Positions 31,201-44,649 are shown, counted from the first letter of the stretch. The stretch: DNA of 64,000 nucleotides from Gnetum montanum (GCA_015680685.1 MNCI01001451.1:283147-347146); one strand, 5' to 3'. A program made the numbers and translations. The notes: generated from the sequence alone by a model not told the origin.

Positions 31201-34099
31201 AAATGTAGTCTCAAGTAAAGTGCATGGTCATTTTGACCCCCACCATGCAAATGGGACACGTGTCATCAATCTGCATACCTCATCATCACAATTCCCATCA
31301 TAGGGGAAGTGCATCATGGAACAGCAACCAAAGAAACATTTCTATTTTTTTAGGAAAGCATCCCTTCCACACATGCCATTACCCCTAAATCAATGGAAAT
31401 CTATTGTGAATTAGTTATTTATGTAGATCACTTAATGATCTTGCTATTGTCACCATCCACACATGCCTACAAATCACTTGCCAAATTTTTGAAACATTCA
31501 CACCCGCTTCCCAAAATGTGTACTTCTATCATAGGAGACAATTATGTAGGAATTAAATCTTATGACAACAACTTATTCAAAAGGATTAGATGTCCCATAG
31601 CTAGAACATCCCAAAAGCACATAATGTCTAGACCCCTCACATCTTTAGGATGTGCCACCATGTCCCAAGCCACCAGGTGTATGCGAGTACCCCCTTACCC
31701 CAACCATGTAAAGTCCCAAATTAGCTAATATACTTATTCAATAATCCTATCAGGAGGGAAGACCACACTAGTTGCGAAGCATACTATGACCAACAACAAT
31801 GCCTTTTCCCACAACAACCTACTTGCCTAGGATAAGAATTTGTTCATCCAATGGCCCACATGTTTCCTATATACTTTTGATCAATCCTCCCCAAACTCTA
31901 TATTGATGCCAATAAAATAGTGGTATCCCCAATTATTTATCTTCAATAAACTTGAGCAACACCCCTAGCATCTAAATAATCCTTTCCTGAACCCCCCATC
32001 ATAGTGTTCAACAAGTGAATAGCTGACTTGCCCCAATTGATTTGGAGCCCAATTTCCTTTCCCATGTGATGAAGGGCTTTGTTAATTGCTTGTGCCCCAC
32101 AAAAACAAAATGGTGTCATCTACAGAGTGTTCCATCATGTATTGCACCCCATTCACTTCCAACCCCCTCACCCCCTCAGCTTTGTAGTAAGCCTACAGCA
32201 TGTCCATCACTAGGATGAATAGGAATAGTGACAAAGGATCCCCTTATTGTATCCCCCTCCTAGTGGTCTCAAAATCCCACAATCTATCCTTCAAATCTAG
32301 GTAAAAGCCCCTAACCTCTAAATGTCAATGCATAATTTAACAAAGTGCAAGTGAGATCCTTTACAAAGCATGACCTCCTGAAGAGCATCACAAGCAACCA
32401 TATTGTAGGCCTTGGTAATGTCAAGCTTCAAGCACATCCTAACCCAAAGTGAGTGAAGGACTTCTTGCACTATAATGATCTAGTCCTATATGTGCCTCCC
32501 CTTAACAAAACTCACTCATTACACCCCCACTAGTTATGGCATCAACGACCCTAGCCAAGCCACTAGCAATTTCAAGAATCGTCAAAGAAGTGTATTGCAA
32601 ATGCCAATGGGCCTAAAATCTATAGGACAAGAAAAGTGAGACACCTTGGGAATGAGAACCACCTGATCATAATTAATTTCCTACCTAACCCCCAATAGCT
32701 TAGCATTGAAATCATCCAACAAGTTGTCACCAAGGACATTAATGAATGTCTGGAAGAACTCCACTAGTCATCCATCTAGCCTCAGGGGCCAACCCCCTTT
32801 CATCAAAGCTGATGTCATCCTTAATTCCATCCATGTGAAAGGAGCCAAAAAATAGCCATTGTTAGCCTCATTCAAAATTTTTTCATTGTGGATGGCAATC
32901 GACAAGACTCGTTGATATCGCCAAATGTCTAACCAGAAATCTAGCAATTCCTTCACCATCTCTTCCTACCCCTCCACTTGAGAACCATTCATCAAAAGGT
33001 AATTAATGCTTTTAGATTATTTTTCTAACCTCACCATGATGAAAAATAAATGAGAATCACAATCCCCCTCCCTCATCCAAGTCCTCCTACTTTGTTGTTG
33101 CTAATAAATCTCCTCCTCATCATCTATACCATGAAGCTCTACAAGCACCTCCACCTCTGCATCCCCCTGGTCATCCCCTTGTTCCTACTTTGCTTGGATT
33201 ATCACCAAATGTTGAACAACTCCCCACAGCATGCCTAAAACAAATATTTATTGCTCACCTGCATCTATCTAATGTTGTGTTTTAGCATGGTTAACCCTTG
33301 TCTCAGATATTCCTAAGGGTTCAAGTCACCAGAGTAACCTTTGCAAATATCCTCCATGATTAGCCACAACCATAATTTGGTCATCCAATATCATTTAAAA
33401 TTAAATACCAATGGTCCCCTTTTGTCTTGAGGCCCCAAAATTCATAACTATGGCCTATGATCTGATGCCACATGCTCCAACCCTCAAACAATCACACCCC
33501 TCTACCAGAGTAGAGCTAACTCCATCCATACCCAATTAATCTTGTTCATCACTTGGGCTGCCCCTTTTCATCCATTGCACCATGTAAACTAGCACCTTCC
33601 CAACTTCCATATCCACCAAACTATGCATGTCAAGGAATCGAAGAAATGATTGTGCCCTAGGTGGATCTTGTAGGCCCTCATACAACTTCTCCCAACCAAA
33701 CAGTCACTGGTTAAAGTCCCCTACCAAAATCCATTGGTGTTTGTTAGGCACTAATGAAGTAATCCTCTGCAACTTGTGTAGCCTCTCTTCGCATTGCTGA
33801 GGCCCATAGAAATTTATGACAATTATCCCCATCAATAGCCAAAAGGTAATACTCAAATCCAAAACATTCACAATGTCAATCGACCACTAGGACAGTACTT
33901 TCATAGCCCCTACACACCCTCAACATCCCATTGAGAACATGCACTAGCCCTACCAATTGAGCCATTGCCTTTCATTTAGTAGCATCTTCATCTCCTACAA
34001 GCACATGACATCGTAGTGTTTCCTATGAACCATATCCTAAAGGGTATTGCATTTGAAGGGGGTACCCTGCCTGCTACAGTTCCATGAGAGGATTCTCAT
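31200..34099 (-). pseudogene. LINE-4 endonuclease-reverse transcriptase
   Basis: It begins with MRILSWNCS at 34099 (L1-type endonuclease start). YGPQQCEERL and WILVGDFNQ follow at about 33800-33700, then RFLDMHSLVDMEVG. The RT has GWPLRLDGWLVEFFQTF (about 32815-32760), LIPKVSHFS...FRPIGICNTLL, a GFVKGR-like segment, CLKLDITKAYN (about 32440-32400) and the catalytic loop EHSVDDTILFLW (about 32135-32100), with the tyrosine of YxDD replaced by serine. A C-P-I-C...H finger lies at about 31258-31210. The enzyme would nick DNA and prime reverse transcription in place. Dead copy. Confidence 0.7.
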
Positions 34100-34270
34100 G
34101 GTTTACCTTTATTATGCTTCTTGTAAACCTCTTGGATGATCTACTAAACCCCCAAGTCAACCTTCTTCTGCAACTTCTTCACTCAAGAAATTAGGCCCAA
34201 AGGTTTGCAAACTTTGGTAGGCTTAGGGAAAACCACAAAACACCCCCCGCCTTCAATTTCCAATACTTTT

Positions 34271-34689
34271 TAACATTTTGAATGTAACTTTCTTCAGGTT
34301 ATAGAAAGATTAAGTATAATTGACAAATTGCATATGTACAATTAGGTAAAGTATAAGTTAACGTGATTGTTCAATATCTTCCTTTTTAGCTTTATCTTTA
34401 ATGAGCATCCTAAATCTTTAACTACCATAATAAAAAGAACATAAGATCTTTTCTTAGTTGATTCATCATCATCATCCTAGCTTTGCCCTAATAATATGGG
34501 GTTCATAATATGAGTTTTCTTTTTTTTTTCTTTTTTTTTCTTTTTGCTATTCACCTCTTATTAAAAAGTTAAATCTTTATGTATATACAACTTTATCAAA
34601 TTATCTTTAACCATTTCTTTCCATATTTTATTGATCTTCCTCTCAAAAATTTTTGTCTCAACTCATTGTTGCTATAAAATCTTTCTTAG
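34271..34689. other. Unassigned, with T/C-rich tract
   Basis: No gene. A pyrimidine tract of long T-runs broken by single C lies at about 34515-34545. It may mark the 3' tail of an old minus-strand or plus-strand retroelement. Confidence 0.35.
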
Positions 34690-35075
34690 GCTAACCTATA
34701 AAGTAACACTAAAAATGAAGTCATAGTATGATACTCTTCATTCATTAAACACCCATGATCAGGAAATCTAAATTTATGTAACCATCATTATGGTGCCTTT
34801 ATCCCATCTATATGGGTTGACTATTAAAATATACAATGGATTCTATGATCATTTCATGTGGGCAGTTACCTATTTGATACCAAAATCCAAATTTATGTAA
34901 TGTAGCATCGAAAATCCTCCATGCAATATGATCATAAGTTTTACATTAATCAAATATAAGTGAAACCATTAATTTTTTTAAATAGTAAATGAAAATTTCA
35001 TGAAAAAAATAGTCTAATTTAAAATTTTTCTATCTTTAACAAATCCTATGGAGTAATCATTGATGAAAAATAGTG
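34690..35075 (-). pseudogene. Old LINE RT fragment (palm region)
   Basis: Minus-strand GFVKDRKILN (about 35055-35020), then KTYDHIAWRIFDATLHKFGF (about 34945-34885), matching the GF..GR.I.DN and KAYD...W.FL...L...GF blocks of plant LINE RTs. It follows in order from the fragment at 38290-38838, so both probably belong to one ancient LINE split by later insertions. Confidence 0.55.
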
Positions 35076-36419
35076 TAATGGTCTAGCTTTCTTGAATTTT
35101 CATCTTAATATTTGTGGCAATGTTTGTGAGTCTGCTTTGTTATGATGATGTGTGTGGATAGTGTTGATTTGTAGAAGTATCTACAATTTTATGATTGTGA
35201 TATATTTAGAGTAATGCTAATGTGCTTATGTTAATGATTGGTTGAATGACCAACTATTTTAACTTGCGATTAACCTAAGTTGTGCCAATGTGTGTTGTTT
35301 GTATTACTATATGCAAAGTACTAAGTACGTACTACTAATTGATTTAGAATATATGAATGGAATGAACAAAATGAATGTTGAGTAGAAATGTAGCTAAGAT
35401 GTTGTATTATTTATAATGTTGTTACTGTGTTTTTACTTTTTTTTTTATGTGTTGCATGACCTAACTATCTTGAAATGATTTCTTCAACTCATTAGAATGT
35501 TTCTATTTGGACAGTAATGTGGGTATCTTGTATACTTATTTTGGGTGTGTATTTATATAAGTTTTTGATATCTTATCTTTAAAGGCTACTATGTGAATTC
35601 TAATTATTTAGCAATCAAATTTAGAAAGAAAATAGAAACAAAGACTACTTTATGTTATTCTTCAAGGGCTGAAAGTGGTATGTTTTGCTTAGTAACAATG
35701 ATTATTTTAAATGTGCATATAGATGCACATGTTGCTAAAAAACTTGACCAATGAATCAAGTGGAAGGAACCTAACCTATGAATCAGGAATATTATGTATA
35801 TCATACCTATATTATTTTAAATAATGAACATGTGAAGTGTTCTGCATATTAATTATGCATTGTTTTTTTTTTAGAGTTTCATTAGATAATAGAATATAAG
35901 TACTCCCTCCATGGCTGTAGAAGGGTCATGTGATGACCTTTCAAGGCATCGTAAGACAATGCGATAATAAGTTGTGAATATAAAACTCTTGCATTATTGA
36001 TGGCTTGAAAGAGAAGGTGTTTCACTTGGTTTTATGTCTTGAACTTGCACTCTTTGATATTCTCATTTTGGAATCTCTTTCATTGCACCTTATGACATGA
36101 TTTCTAAGAGATATGTTGTTGGAAAGGAAGCACAACTACATATTTATTACTAATAAATTTAGAGGTGACATGTTGAAGAAATGATGAATAGAGGTGGATA
36201 TTATACTTGAATATTTTATGCTTATCAATTTTCTACTATGTGAGATCAAAAGGAATTGAACCTGAGACTTAGTCGAATTAGAATTCCAAAAAATAGAAAG
36301 TTGTAACTTAAGCAATTGACCTTGCAACCTATTAGAATATAATATTATTAATTTTTAAAAGTGATCATGGAAATAATTGAACTCATGACTAGGTGGTCTA
36401 GAAAAAGGTTTTATTTATT

Positions 36420-36441
36420 GAGAGAGAGAGAGAGAGAGAGG
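36420..36441. repeat. (GA)11 microsatellite
   Basis: Uninterrupted GA dinucleotide run of 22 bases in an AT-rich region. Confidence 0.95.
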
Positions 36442-36599
36442 AACTATTTTTAGTAAAGATTCAATTACATTGAAGAAACCAACTTTGAAACTGAAACAAA
36501 AGCAAATTAAAAAAGCTTGGAACAAATAAAAAAAGAAAAATGGAGAAGAAAGGGAGAGAGTGTATGTGTGCACACATTAAAGGGAAGAAGAGTTCAATC

Positions 36600-36850
36600 A
36601 CAAGCAAGATGGCTAGAAATGAACATCAACAAAACAAGATTATGGTTAGGAAAACAAAAGAACAACAACAATAAGATAATGGTTGAAAGAGAAGGAGAAC
36701 AATAACAAAAGCAGACTTAGCTAAAATAGCAAATCAACACCAAAAAAAGAAGATTGTGGCTAAAATAAAAAATGAACACCAACATGAGAAGGTTGTGCCT
36801 AAAAAAAAGGAGATAGTAACAAGGGAAGATTGTGGCTATGTGTGATGAAC
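36600..36850. repeat. Degenerate minisatellite, about 40-50 bp period
   Basis: Four to five imperfect copies of a unit containing AAGATTGTGGCTA(A/G)AA followed by AATGAACACCAAC-like sequence. The clearest are at about 36605-36650, 36745-36780 and 36785-36840. Confidence 0.5.
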
Positions 36851-38289
36851 TATGTCGACTAATAATCTTAATATTTCAGCTCTTCTCCTTTCTTTGCCTT
36901 GAATATTATTTTATGTTAAAATCAACTTTGACTAGATTTGTTGTTGAGGTTTTGGATTGTTGAGTCCTTAATTTTGGTGATGTATCTCTCCACACATCCT
37001 CTACACTCTTAGGCCTAAATAACTTAGATGAGAGTTGTTTCTATAATGATTCAAAACCACCCATAACAATTTGGGGCATATTGGCATAATGATTTGCCAA
37101 TAGGGGCAAAGGATCCCTTATATGAGGATTGGTACCACTGGCAGAAAGTAAGAGTATCCTTGGACCTATGTCTTTGTTGTGATTTTTTGAAATTTTCAAA
37201 ATTGTTGAATTCTTGGTTCTTGTATAGAAAATTAACTTATGATCCCCTTGAATGCTTAATCCTTATATTTGAATTTTGACTCTTATTTGTGTACCTTCTC
37301 AAGTCTAATTTTGTGATCTTTTTATAAGTCCAATGGAGTGGGGAAATCTAAGATGTTAATTTATAGTTATTAAATATTAATGATGTTAAATTATAGCTAT
37401 TAAATGTAGGTGATTTCTCAATTCTCTATTATTGTTAAATTAGATAGTTTGATTAAATGTTAATGGTATGCACTTTATTATTTTAGGTTAGAAAAGTTAC
37501 TGAAATGATTTATAATGTGAAGGTTGCTAAAAGAAAATAAAATATTTTTATTATGCAATTAAAGGGATTTGGTATTATTAATTTATACATTTCTTGTGGC
37601 CAATTTTCTGGGTTAAACAAGTTTGTTGATGAATAACATCTCATATATTATTATGATCTCAAAAAAACCAAAATATGATCAATAAATAAAGAGAAAATCA
37701 GACCTATACATTGTATAAAAGGAAGCTTGCATAGATTTTTGTTGTCATTGTTTGGTTTTCATGGTTTTCTTTTTCTTTATCAGTAATGGTTGAGCCCAAA
37801 ATTAATTATTCATTATGGTTTGTTAATTGATGCTCGATGTAGTTATGTTTAATTCTTTTGTTAAGAGTTTGGTTTATAAACTACTGACTCGTAAGATTCT
37901 TGTGCTTCTTATCCAACTGTCTATGTGAAAAAATTTATTAATGTGCACTATGTAAGTTTCTAATTTCTCTTACTTTTTGAATCCTAAGTATTGTATCAAT
38001 AGCAATGATATTGTAAATAAATGTAAATATTGTTGTATTATTTTGTATTTCAATTTCTAGTTTTCCAAATACATGGATAATATGTTTTCCTTGAGTTTGA
38101 CTTCCTTCAAACAAATTACATGTTGATTGTCCATAATTTAAGACTACTAAGTGGAGCAAATGAATTAATTTTCTTTTTTCTAAGCTAGATGGCCACAAAT
38201 ACGATTTTAAGTTTTAGATGTTTTCACATTGCACTACACCTTGGATATAGTGTATTAAGAGATGTCAATCATCATATTGGCATTCTCTT

Positions 38290-38838
38290 CTTGCCAAATC
38301 CTTGGGCCATTTTTTGCATCATATAATTTTCTTTGTTATCCATTATTTTAATGATAGTTATATATGTTGGTCTATATGAAAGTTGAATTTCTAATAATTG
38401 ATCAACTATTAGGGAAAAAAATCTGCCCTTGCATTTTCAACTAGCTTGTTGTGGGCTTTGAGCATTAAGTCTTACTTCCTATGGATCAGTGTTACAAATA
38501 GCAAGATAATTTTTAGTCTTTATGCTAAAATTTTTTTTCACAAACTTATAGGTCTAGTTAGGGATTAATATAGCATGTTTCTTCTTTGGAATTAAAGCAA
38601 TCCACTTCAAATTAATAGATTTTAGTAGACATAAAAATCTCTAAAATTCATGTACTATATCTTGTATATTTTTACCAACATTCCAATATTTCTAATAAAA
38701 ATCCACTTGGAAATCCATCAAGACCTAGTGCTTCATTACTTTTGTTCATGAAAATAACTTTTCCTAATTTCTACCTTGGAATATTTTCCAAAAATGTAAT
38801 ATCTACCTCTAAGTTTAGCTTTATCACTATCAAGTACT
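38290..38838 (-). pseudogene. Old LINE RT fragment (fingers region)
   Basis: The minus strand reads NEALGLDGFPSGFLLEILEC (about 38740-38685), the N.APGPDGFP..F motif at the start of plant LINE RTs. Traces of FNSKEETCYINP and the KI...RLK block follow toward 38450. It ends exactly at the LINE-5 insertion site (TSD 38839-38850). Confidence 0.6.
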
Positions 38839-39279
38839 TAATAATCCTTTCTTCTTCTTCTTTTGGAGAAAGGTTAGGATAGAAGAATATATTAAGAATG
38901 AGAAAATGTACAAATGAGGACCTAAATCCAAACTTTAGGGGACTGCACCCCCTCTGGGATTAAATCCCTATTCCCATGTTTGCACCTAAGGACACCCTCA
39001 AGTTGTAGAAGCTAGCTTAGCAAAAATGCCCTCGAACTCAAGCTAAGTGCAATATACTATAATTAAATAGTAAAACATCAATGCCATCTATTTCTTTGGA
39101 AAAAAATAGGAAAAAAACACAAACAAGGGAAACTCCAAGAGAACCAACAAACCAAACCAACATGTCACCCTAGGAAAGACCCACAACAACCCCACAAACA
39201 ACCCTGCATACACCATTACTCCTGTTAAGAAAAACTAGAGAAAACACATTTGGCATGGACCCTGGAATTAACCCATTCC

Positions 39280-39800
39280 AAGATCTCTTATTGATGCTTC
39301 AAAGCCATGAAGGCAACAATCAACTAGAACCTAATAAATTCCTCTTTCTTTTGCTATTTCTCTTCAACCGAAAAATTACTCATTTTTTCTAGGTGAAACT
39401 CAATAGCAACTAAGCAAATACATCATCTAAGGGTGGGCCATGACATTGTCCTATTAATATCCATAATTTCATAAAGGCATTATTCCTCCCACAACCAATG
39501 ACTTACCGTAGACTCATTAGCCTGATTGAGGTGCTCTTACATATGCTGCTCTTCTAGACTAGCCCTAGCCCTCTACACTTTAGCTTTCTCCTTCCTATGT
39601 TTGTAGTCTATTTCCTCTTGGAGCAGCTCTGCATGGATATCCCACTTGAGTTCCACCTTCTAATCCTACCAAAAATTAGCTTCCCATCACTTGTAATTTC
39701 TACACACCTCCTCAACCTCCTCGTTGAGCCAATGATGCTTAGCTTGGGCTCTAGTCTACATGTTTAACATTTGTTGGAGGATAATTGCCTTCCACCTAAT
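39280..39800 (-). pseudogene. LINE-5 ORF3-like region
   Basis: A charged, coil-like reading (KWDIHAELLQEEIDYKHRKE, about 39640-39580) is followed by HWLWEEQCLYEIMDINRTM (about 39505-39438) and FIRFQLIVAFMALKHQ (about 39345-39290). These match, in the same order, the coil, WL..G.CPY.IMNI and F..FQ....FV..KRH motifs of LINE-1 and LINE-2. Confidence 0.5.
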
Positions 39801-40769
39801 CCACTCCTTCTCCCAAATCCTAGCTTATGTTTCCTCAACATTCTAGTGAACCTTAATGTCTAGATCATCTAGCCCTAGTCTTCTCTCATCGTCCACCACA
39901 CTCTTGATAAGAGGTTACATAGAAGATGAAGCCCCCAATGCCCCTTGGCAAGGACCAACTAATAAGTAGCACCTTGATGAACATCTATGACTATACATAT
40001 GGTTAAGTGGCCCAAGGTGAATTGGGTGCTCCATAGGCCTAACCACCTATCAAAGAGCCAGGATAAACCTAGAGTGTCATCCTTTGCACTAACATTGTAA
40101 AGACTCCAAAAACATTTTGGAAGATTCACTAGCTATGCATCCCTTATACAATGCATGAAAGCAAAGTGAGCACCTTGCAACTTCCATGTGTTACCAGACT
40201 AAACAAAGTAGTGGTCAATTAATTTTTCTACATCTTTCCATAGAGGAAGTAGTGCTAACTATGGGACTTATCCATTGGCTATCTTAGGAATGGGCCCATT
40301 GAAGAAACCTCACATGTCATGTAGGCACCCTCCCATGGGCTAAATGACCTCCCCTGTCATTGATGTCCCCAAGTACATTGCTATTTCTTCTTCAATGAGG
40401 ATTATCTGGAGACCTAGAAGAAACTTCAATCATGGAACTTAGGTTCACCTACCAAAAGCTGTAGCATGTCATTCCATCCCATATGAACAACAAGGTTCCA
40501 CAACTATCATTTCTAATGGAACATCTATGCCTCAAGTTTAAAAGTTAGAGTCATGCCCATGGCCATGGTTGACTTGACCCATAGACAATGTGCAAGGATT
40601 GCAACCTATGTTGGAGTGGGAAAAGGAGGTGTATGAAAAATATTAGTGTTCTAGGTTTCCAAATTTGCCATAGAACCATAGTATGAAAGGAATCCCTGGT
40701 CACCCAGAGCATAGGCCTGATATTGACTTTCACCCAAACCTGAATAGTGAAAGGGTAATGGAGAAAGAG

Positions 40770-43665
40770 GTGTCATAAACTCAATGCAAGATGAACAAAA
40801 GGAGCATTCATCATGATTTATTAATCCCAGTGCTTTAAGATCCATACACAGTGGCAAAGAACCTTGCAAACTAAGCCAAGAAAAAAATTTTAACTTCTAC
40901 AAGAGCCTCCCCTACCAAGGATGTTTCCACCCAGCCTAGTCCAAGTACTTAAGCTTCATGGTGTCTATGGGAGTCAAGCCCATCATGCCCCCTTAGATCA
41001 GCTAATGAGCATGGGTATAGATGTTTTAACACACATGGGAGTCTCTAGGCACCACCACCCATAGAGTGTACTTAGAAGTCATGATGTGGGCCCATTGCGG
41101 TTGGCTCTCTAGATCCTACAACAAATGATTAATCAAGGCCTAACATCCTATTAGGATGACATATTTAAAATTCAACACCCCTATGCCTTCAACATCTTTA
41201 GGTCGTGTCATAATTTCTTAGCACACTAAATGTAGTTGGTGCCTACGCATCCCCCCAAACCAAATGAAGTTTTGAATAATCTAGTTAATTTTGTTAATCA
41301 CTCCTACTATAGGAATTTCCACAAAAATAACATGTGATGCCTAAAAACACTAAATAATCTAAGAGGATCTTACCCTTACATATGAGGAACCATGTAGTCC
41401 AATGCTTTATCCTTAACAACAACCTCTAGATCAGTCAAGTCCATGTCACCTATCTATTCCAAGATAACCTGGAAATACATAGATAAAACTTATTCTCTAA
41501 ACCTAGTAAAATATCAAGATATTAGCATACCTACTACCTAATCCTAGTGTCCATGTGAAAGAAATGCACTACAAACTTTCCTAGGTTGGGCTGCAACCCT
41601 ATTTCCTGCACCAGGTAGGTCAGTGCATGGTTAATCACTTGGCATTGTAGCACCATGGCCCTGGTCATGAGGATGGTATCATTAGCATAATGTTCCATGA
41701 TGCATGTGGTGCCAACAATGCTTAGCCCCTACACACCTTCCTCCTTGCAATATAGTTACATGATGTCCATTACAATGATGAATAGGTAAAGAGAAAGGGG
41801 ATCCCCTTGCCATAATCTCCTAATGGGGGAGGAAAACTCTTAGAGCTATCCACTGAGATCAAAGGAGTAGGCACTAGTTTGCTGGATGAGGTTCACAAAG
41901 TGTTGGTGAACCCCTTTCCTCAACATGATCTCATGGAGTTCCTACCATTGAATGGTATCATAGGCTTTTGTGATATCTAGTTTGATGCATATACTAGGAA
42001 GAAAGGAACATTTGATGGAGTGAACCACTTTGTGAAGTAAAAGGTTTTGATCTTGAATGAATCTTTCTTTACTAAACCTAGCCTAATGAATACCCACCAA
42101 AAAAGGCATTGGGGGTTGTAAACTATGCACCAAAATTTTTGTAAAAACCCTTAGTAAGGTATTACACATCCAAATTAGCCAGTAGTGAGATGGTTGGGTG
42201 GGGTTGGGAATCTTTGGCAATAGGAAAATTCGTGAACAATTAGTTTCATTATGAACTTGTCCCCACCAAAGCATCAAATTAAGAGCATCTAGCAAATTTT
42301 GTTCCATAACATCAAAAAACATTCCCAGAAGAATTCGATGGATCACCCATCAAGGCCTAGGGCTCTGGCCACCTTAATGAAAGTCATAGCCCCAAAGACC
42401 TTAGCCATAGTGATAGGGGCAAGGAGAGAAGAATTATCCACATCATTTATAACCTTTTGGATAGGAATGAAGAGAGGAGAGGAAACTCCTTGAGATCAAA
42501 CCAAACCATAAAAATTTTATATCTCATGGACAATTCCCTATGGTTGATGAAGGTACATAGAACCTTTGAAAATGCTATGAATTTGTTTACCTTAGTAGTT
42601 TGCCTCAGCCACCATGAAAAGGAAACATGTATTATGGTCTCCCTCTTTAAGCCAATGAATCCAAAATCACTACCTCCATTACTACTCCTCCTCTACATCT
42701 AAGCTTTGAAGCTCCACCAAGAGGCTATATTCCCCATTTTCTAGGTGTTCCTCATTTTCCTATTTGACTTGGATGATAACTAGCTCCTTGTTCCTCAAAA
42801 AGAAAACTTTTGAATACCCCACAAGCTCTTAATTTATTTCTTAAGATCATTGAGGCCTTGCTTGAGGAATTCCCAAGGGTTGGTGTTGGCAGCAAGATAC
42901 CAATCCCAAATCACCTCAACGATCAAACGTAGCCAAGCTTTGGAAAGCCAACACCTCTCAAATCTAAAAGAAACTAGAGGAGATGTCTAGGCATTGGTGA
43001 TCAAAAAAACCAATGCCTAGTGATCCAATGCTTTTTACTCATGGCATTAGATTGTGACCTCATATCTTGTAAGCAACTCTGCATGAACTCAAGCTTTATG
43101 AATACAAAACATGATGTGATCATGACCACTCCTCCTATTGCTCCAAGTAAATTGGCAACCTTGAAGCTCCAAGTCTACTAAATTGTGCCTCTATAGAAAT
43201 TGTAGGAACTCCTAACTTCCAAGGAAGGACTCAAACCCCAAATTAAAGCCTATTTTTTATGAGGAGTGCAAGCACTAGTTAAAATCCCCAATGATAATCC
43301 ATGATTTGGAGTCAAGGATGAGCCCTACAACTTTGATGATCTCATGTAACCTATCCTTCCATACTTGAGATCCATAAAAATTCGTCACCATAGATTTTTT
43401 AACTTGGGTAAACATAGTAAGGCTCTAGAAAGACTCATCCAACACCACAAAAGGGTGTCTAGATAACACTACCAAGCCTCCCACTCTACCATAGCAATGC
43501 AAAAAATGAAAATATGAACCTTACCATCATAGGTTGTGATAATTCATGCAATTCAATTTGGTTTCCTATAGACATACCAATAAACACATCTCCTCTCATA
43601 CCAATTCCTTAAGGATATTTTGTTCGTAAGAGGTACCCTGACCCCTGCAGTTCCAAGAAAGAATC
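40770..43665 (-). pseudogene. LINE-5 endonuclease-reverse transcriptase
   Basis: Endonuclease start ILSWNCRGQG at about 43665-43635. RT blocks: NLLDALNLMLWWGQVHNETN (about 42300-42240), LLPKIPNPTQPSHYW, CIKLDITKAYDTIQW (about 41990-41945), a reduced QGDPLSLYLF (about 41815-41785) and the catalytic region EHYANDTILMTRAMV (about 41700-41655). The first aspartate of Y-x-D-D is asparagine there, so it is inactive. The finger CSFCSSC lies at about 40810-40785. Stops throughout. Confidence 0.7.
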
Positions 43666-43889
43666 TTATTGGTCTACTAATAGACCAATTTTTGTATACC
43701 TCCTTGAGGATCATCTATGACCTAATGTTAATATCAAACTACATCTTTTTTGTTCAAACTATATGCCAAAAGGACTACCTACTCGTTTTGGCTCATCCTC
43801 CACTAGGAACCCCTCGGAGTCTTCTGTGAAAATCCTTTACATCACTATGTCAAATAAAGGTTTTGAAGATTCATGCATTGTAGACACCC

Positions 43890-44370
43890 AGCTACCAAAG
43901 GAAGGAAGCTCCACCTCATGTAAGCTAGAGCAATCCTCCAAGACTAGAGTTCCTACAAAGTTAACTAAGGATTAGGTCCTCACCCCAACCTCCACAAACA
44001 CTCCCTTGCACAAGCCCTAGGCCATATTGGGGGAGCTAGCCCACATTGAACCTTTCTCCATCCCATCACTTGCCTCTAAGTTCTTATCTGTCATAGTGGA
44101 TGAATTGGGATTCCCCCCCCCCTCCCCCACNCCACTTCCCAATTCCTTCATCCTTAATCATCAGATCAATCCCTTGGAAAGTACCACCTATGCCAGCATC
44201 CTCACCTACAACCTTGTCCAAGGCATTCAAGGTACCTCCACTTATAGGCCCTCCCAACCTACTATGCTCCATTAGGCTCAGCTCCATGCCCCCTACGTAA
44301 CCATCGATGCCCCCTAGTTCACTCCTACTTTCAAGCCCACCACTCCCACCACTCATGGTTACCTCCTCTC
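43890..44370 (-). pseudogene. LINE-5 5' coding start (gag-like N-terminus only)
   Basis: ATG ends at 44356: MSGGSGGLESRSELGGIDGY and a further glycine/aspartate-rich stretch, similar in style to the LINE-1 ORF1 start. The DUF4283-like body and CCHC knuckle seen in LINE-1 are absent, and the endonuclease begins soon after, so ORF1 has been internally deleted. A single N at 44131 sits in a C-run. Confidence 0.4.
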
Positions 44371-44494
44371 TAATAATCCTTTATTTGAAGTCTCTAAGTA
44401 TGAAAATAAATCTTTAAATTATTTAAGTATAATATTATTGATTTCTTATCTAAACATTGAATGAGCTTACCAATTGAATTGCAAGTTATATGCA

Positions 44495-44585
44495 CAACTG
44501 AGGATTGAACTTGTAACCTTATAATTAAAGTTATTTTATAGACAAGCTCAACCATCTCAACCATGATCATGTTGATAAGATTATT
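44495..44585 (-). repeat. SINE-like tRNA-derived head
   Basis: On the minus strand an A-box-like TGGTTGAGATGGTTGAGCTT (44563-44544) is followed about 35 bases later by the B-box-like AAGTTCAATCCT (44512-44501). This is the internal RNA polymerase III promoter spacing of a tRNA-derived SINE. No full tRNA fold, so not a tRNA gene. Confidence 0.45.
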
Positions 44586-44649
44586 CAATGTTCAAACATC
44601 AAATCCAGTTGGAAAAGATGGAGACAAACTATGACTAATTCATTTATGT

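Larger units (their letters stand above)
29370..34270 (-). mobile_element. LINE-4: minus-strand LINE
   Basis: On the minus strand: endonuclease (34099 to about 33540), reverse transcriptase (about 32960-31990), zinc finger (about 31258-31210), the post-RT coding region (to about 29770), then a 3' UTR ending TTAATGTAATATAGCTCAAA, then TTTTTCC and an A-run (29376-29370). That end matches the other LINEs here. ORF1 is absent or not recognised, and the 5' boundary near 34270 is a guess. No convincing target-site duplication found. Numerous stops and frameshifts. Confidence 0.7.
35076..38289. other. 3.2 kb unassigned AT-rich insertion
   Basis: It separates two halves of an ancient LINE RT, so it is probably an inserted element. 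I see no RT, transposase, LTR ends or terminal inverted repeats. It contains (GA)n at 36420-36441, a degenerate minisatellite at about 36600-36850 and possible SINE-like box-B sequence at about 36253. Scattered short open frames are not convincing. Confidence 0.35.
38851..44370 (-). mobile_element. LINE-5: minus-strand LINE with 12-bp TSD
   Basis: TAATAATCCTTT occurs at 38839-38850 and 44371-44382, directly at both ends: a clear target-site duplication. The 3' end (left) reads TTAATATATTCTTCTATCCT, then AACCTTTCTCCAAAAG and a purine-rich tail. Content on the minus strand: a short gag-like N-terminus (from 44356), endonuclease (about 43660-43290), RT (about 42360-41660), zinc finger (about 40830-40775) and the ORF3-like region (to about 39280). 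It lies inside an older minus-strand LINE whose pieces flank it. Confidence 0.8.

Noticed and set aside
44495-44585. tRNA gene
   Set aside because: A- and B-box-like sequences but no cloverleaf or anticodon stem; a SINE head is more likely. The same holds for 45525-45612 and 61848-61915.
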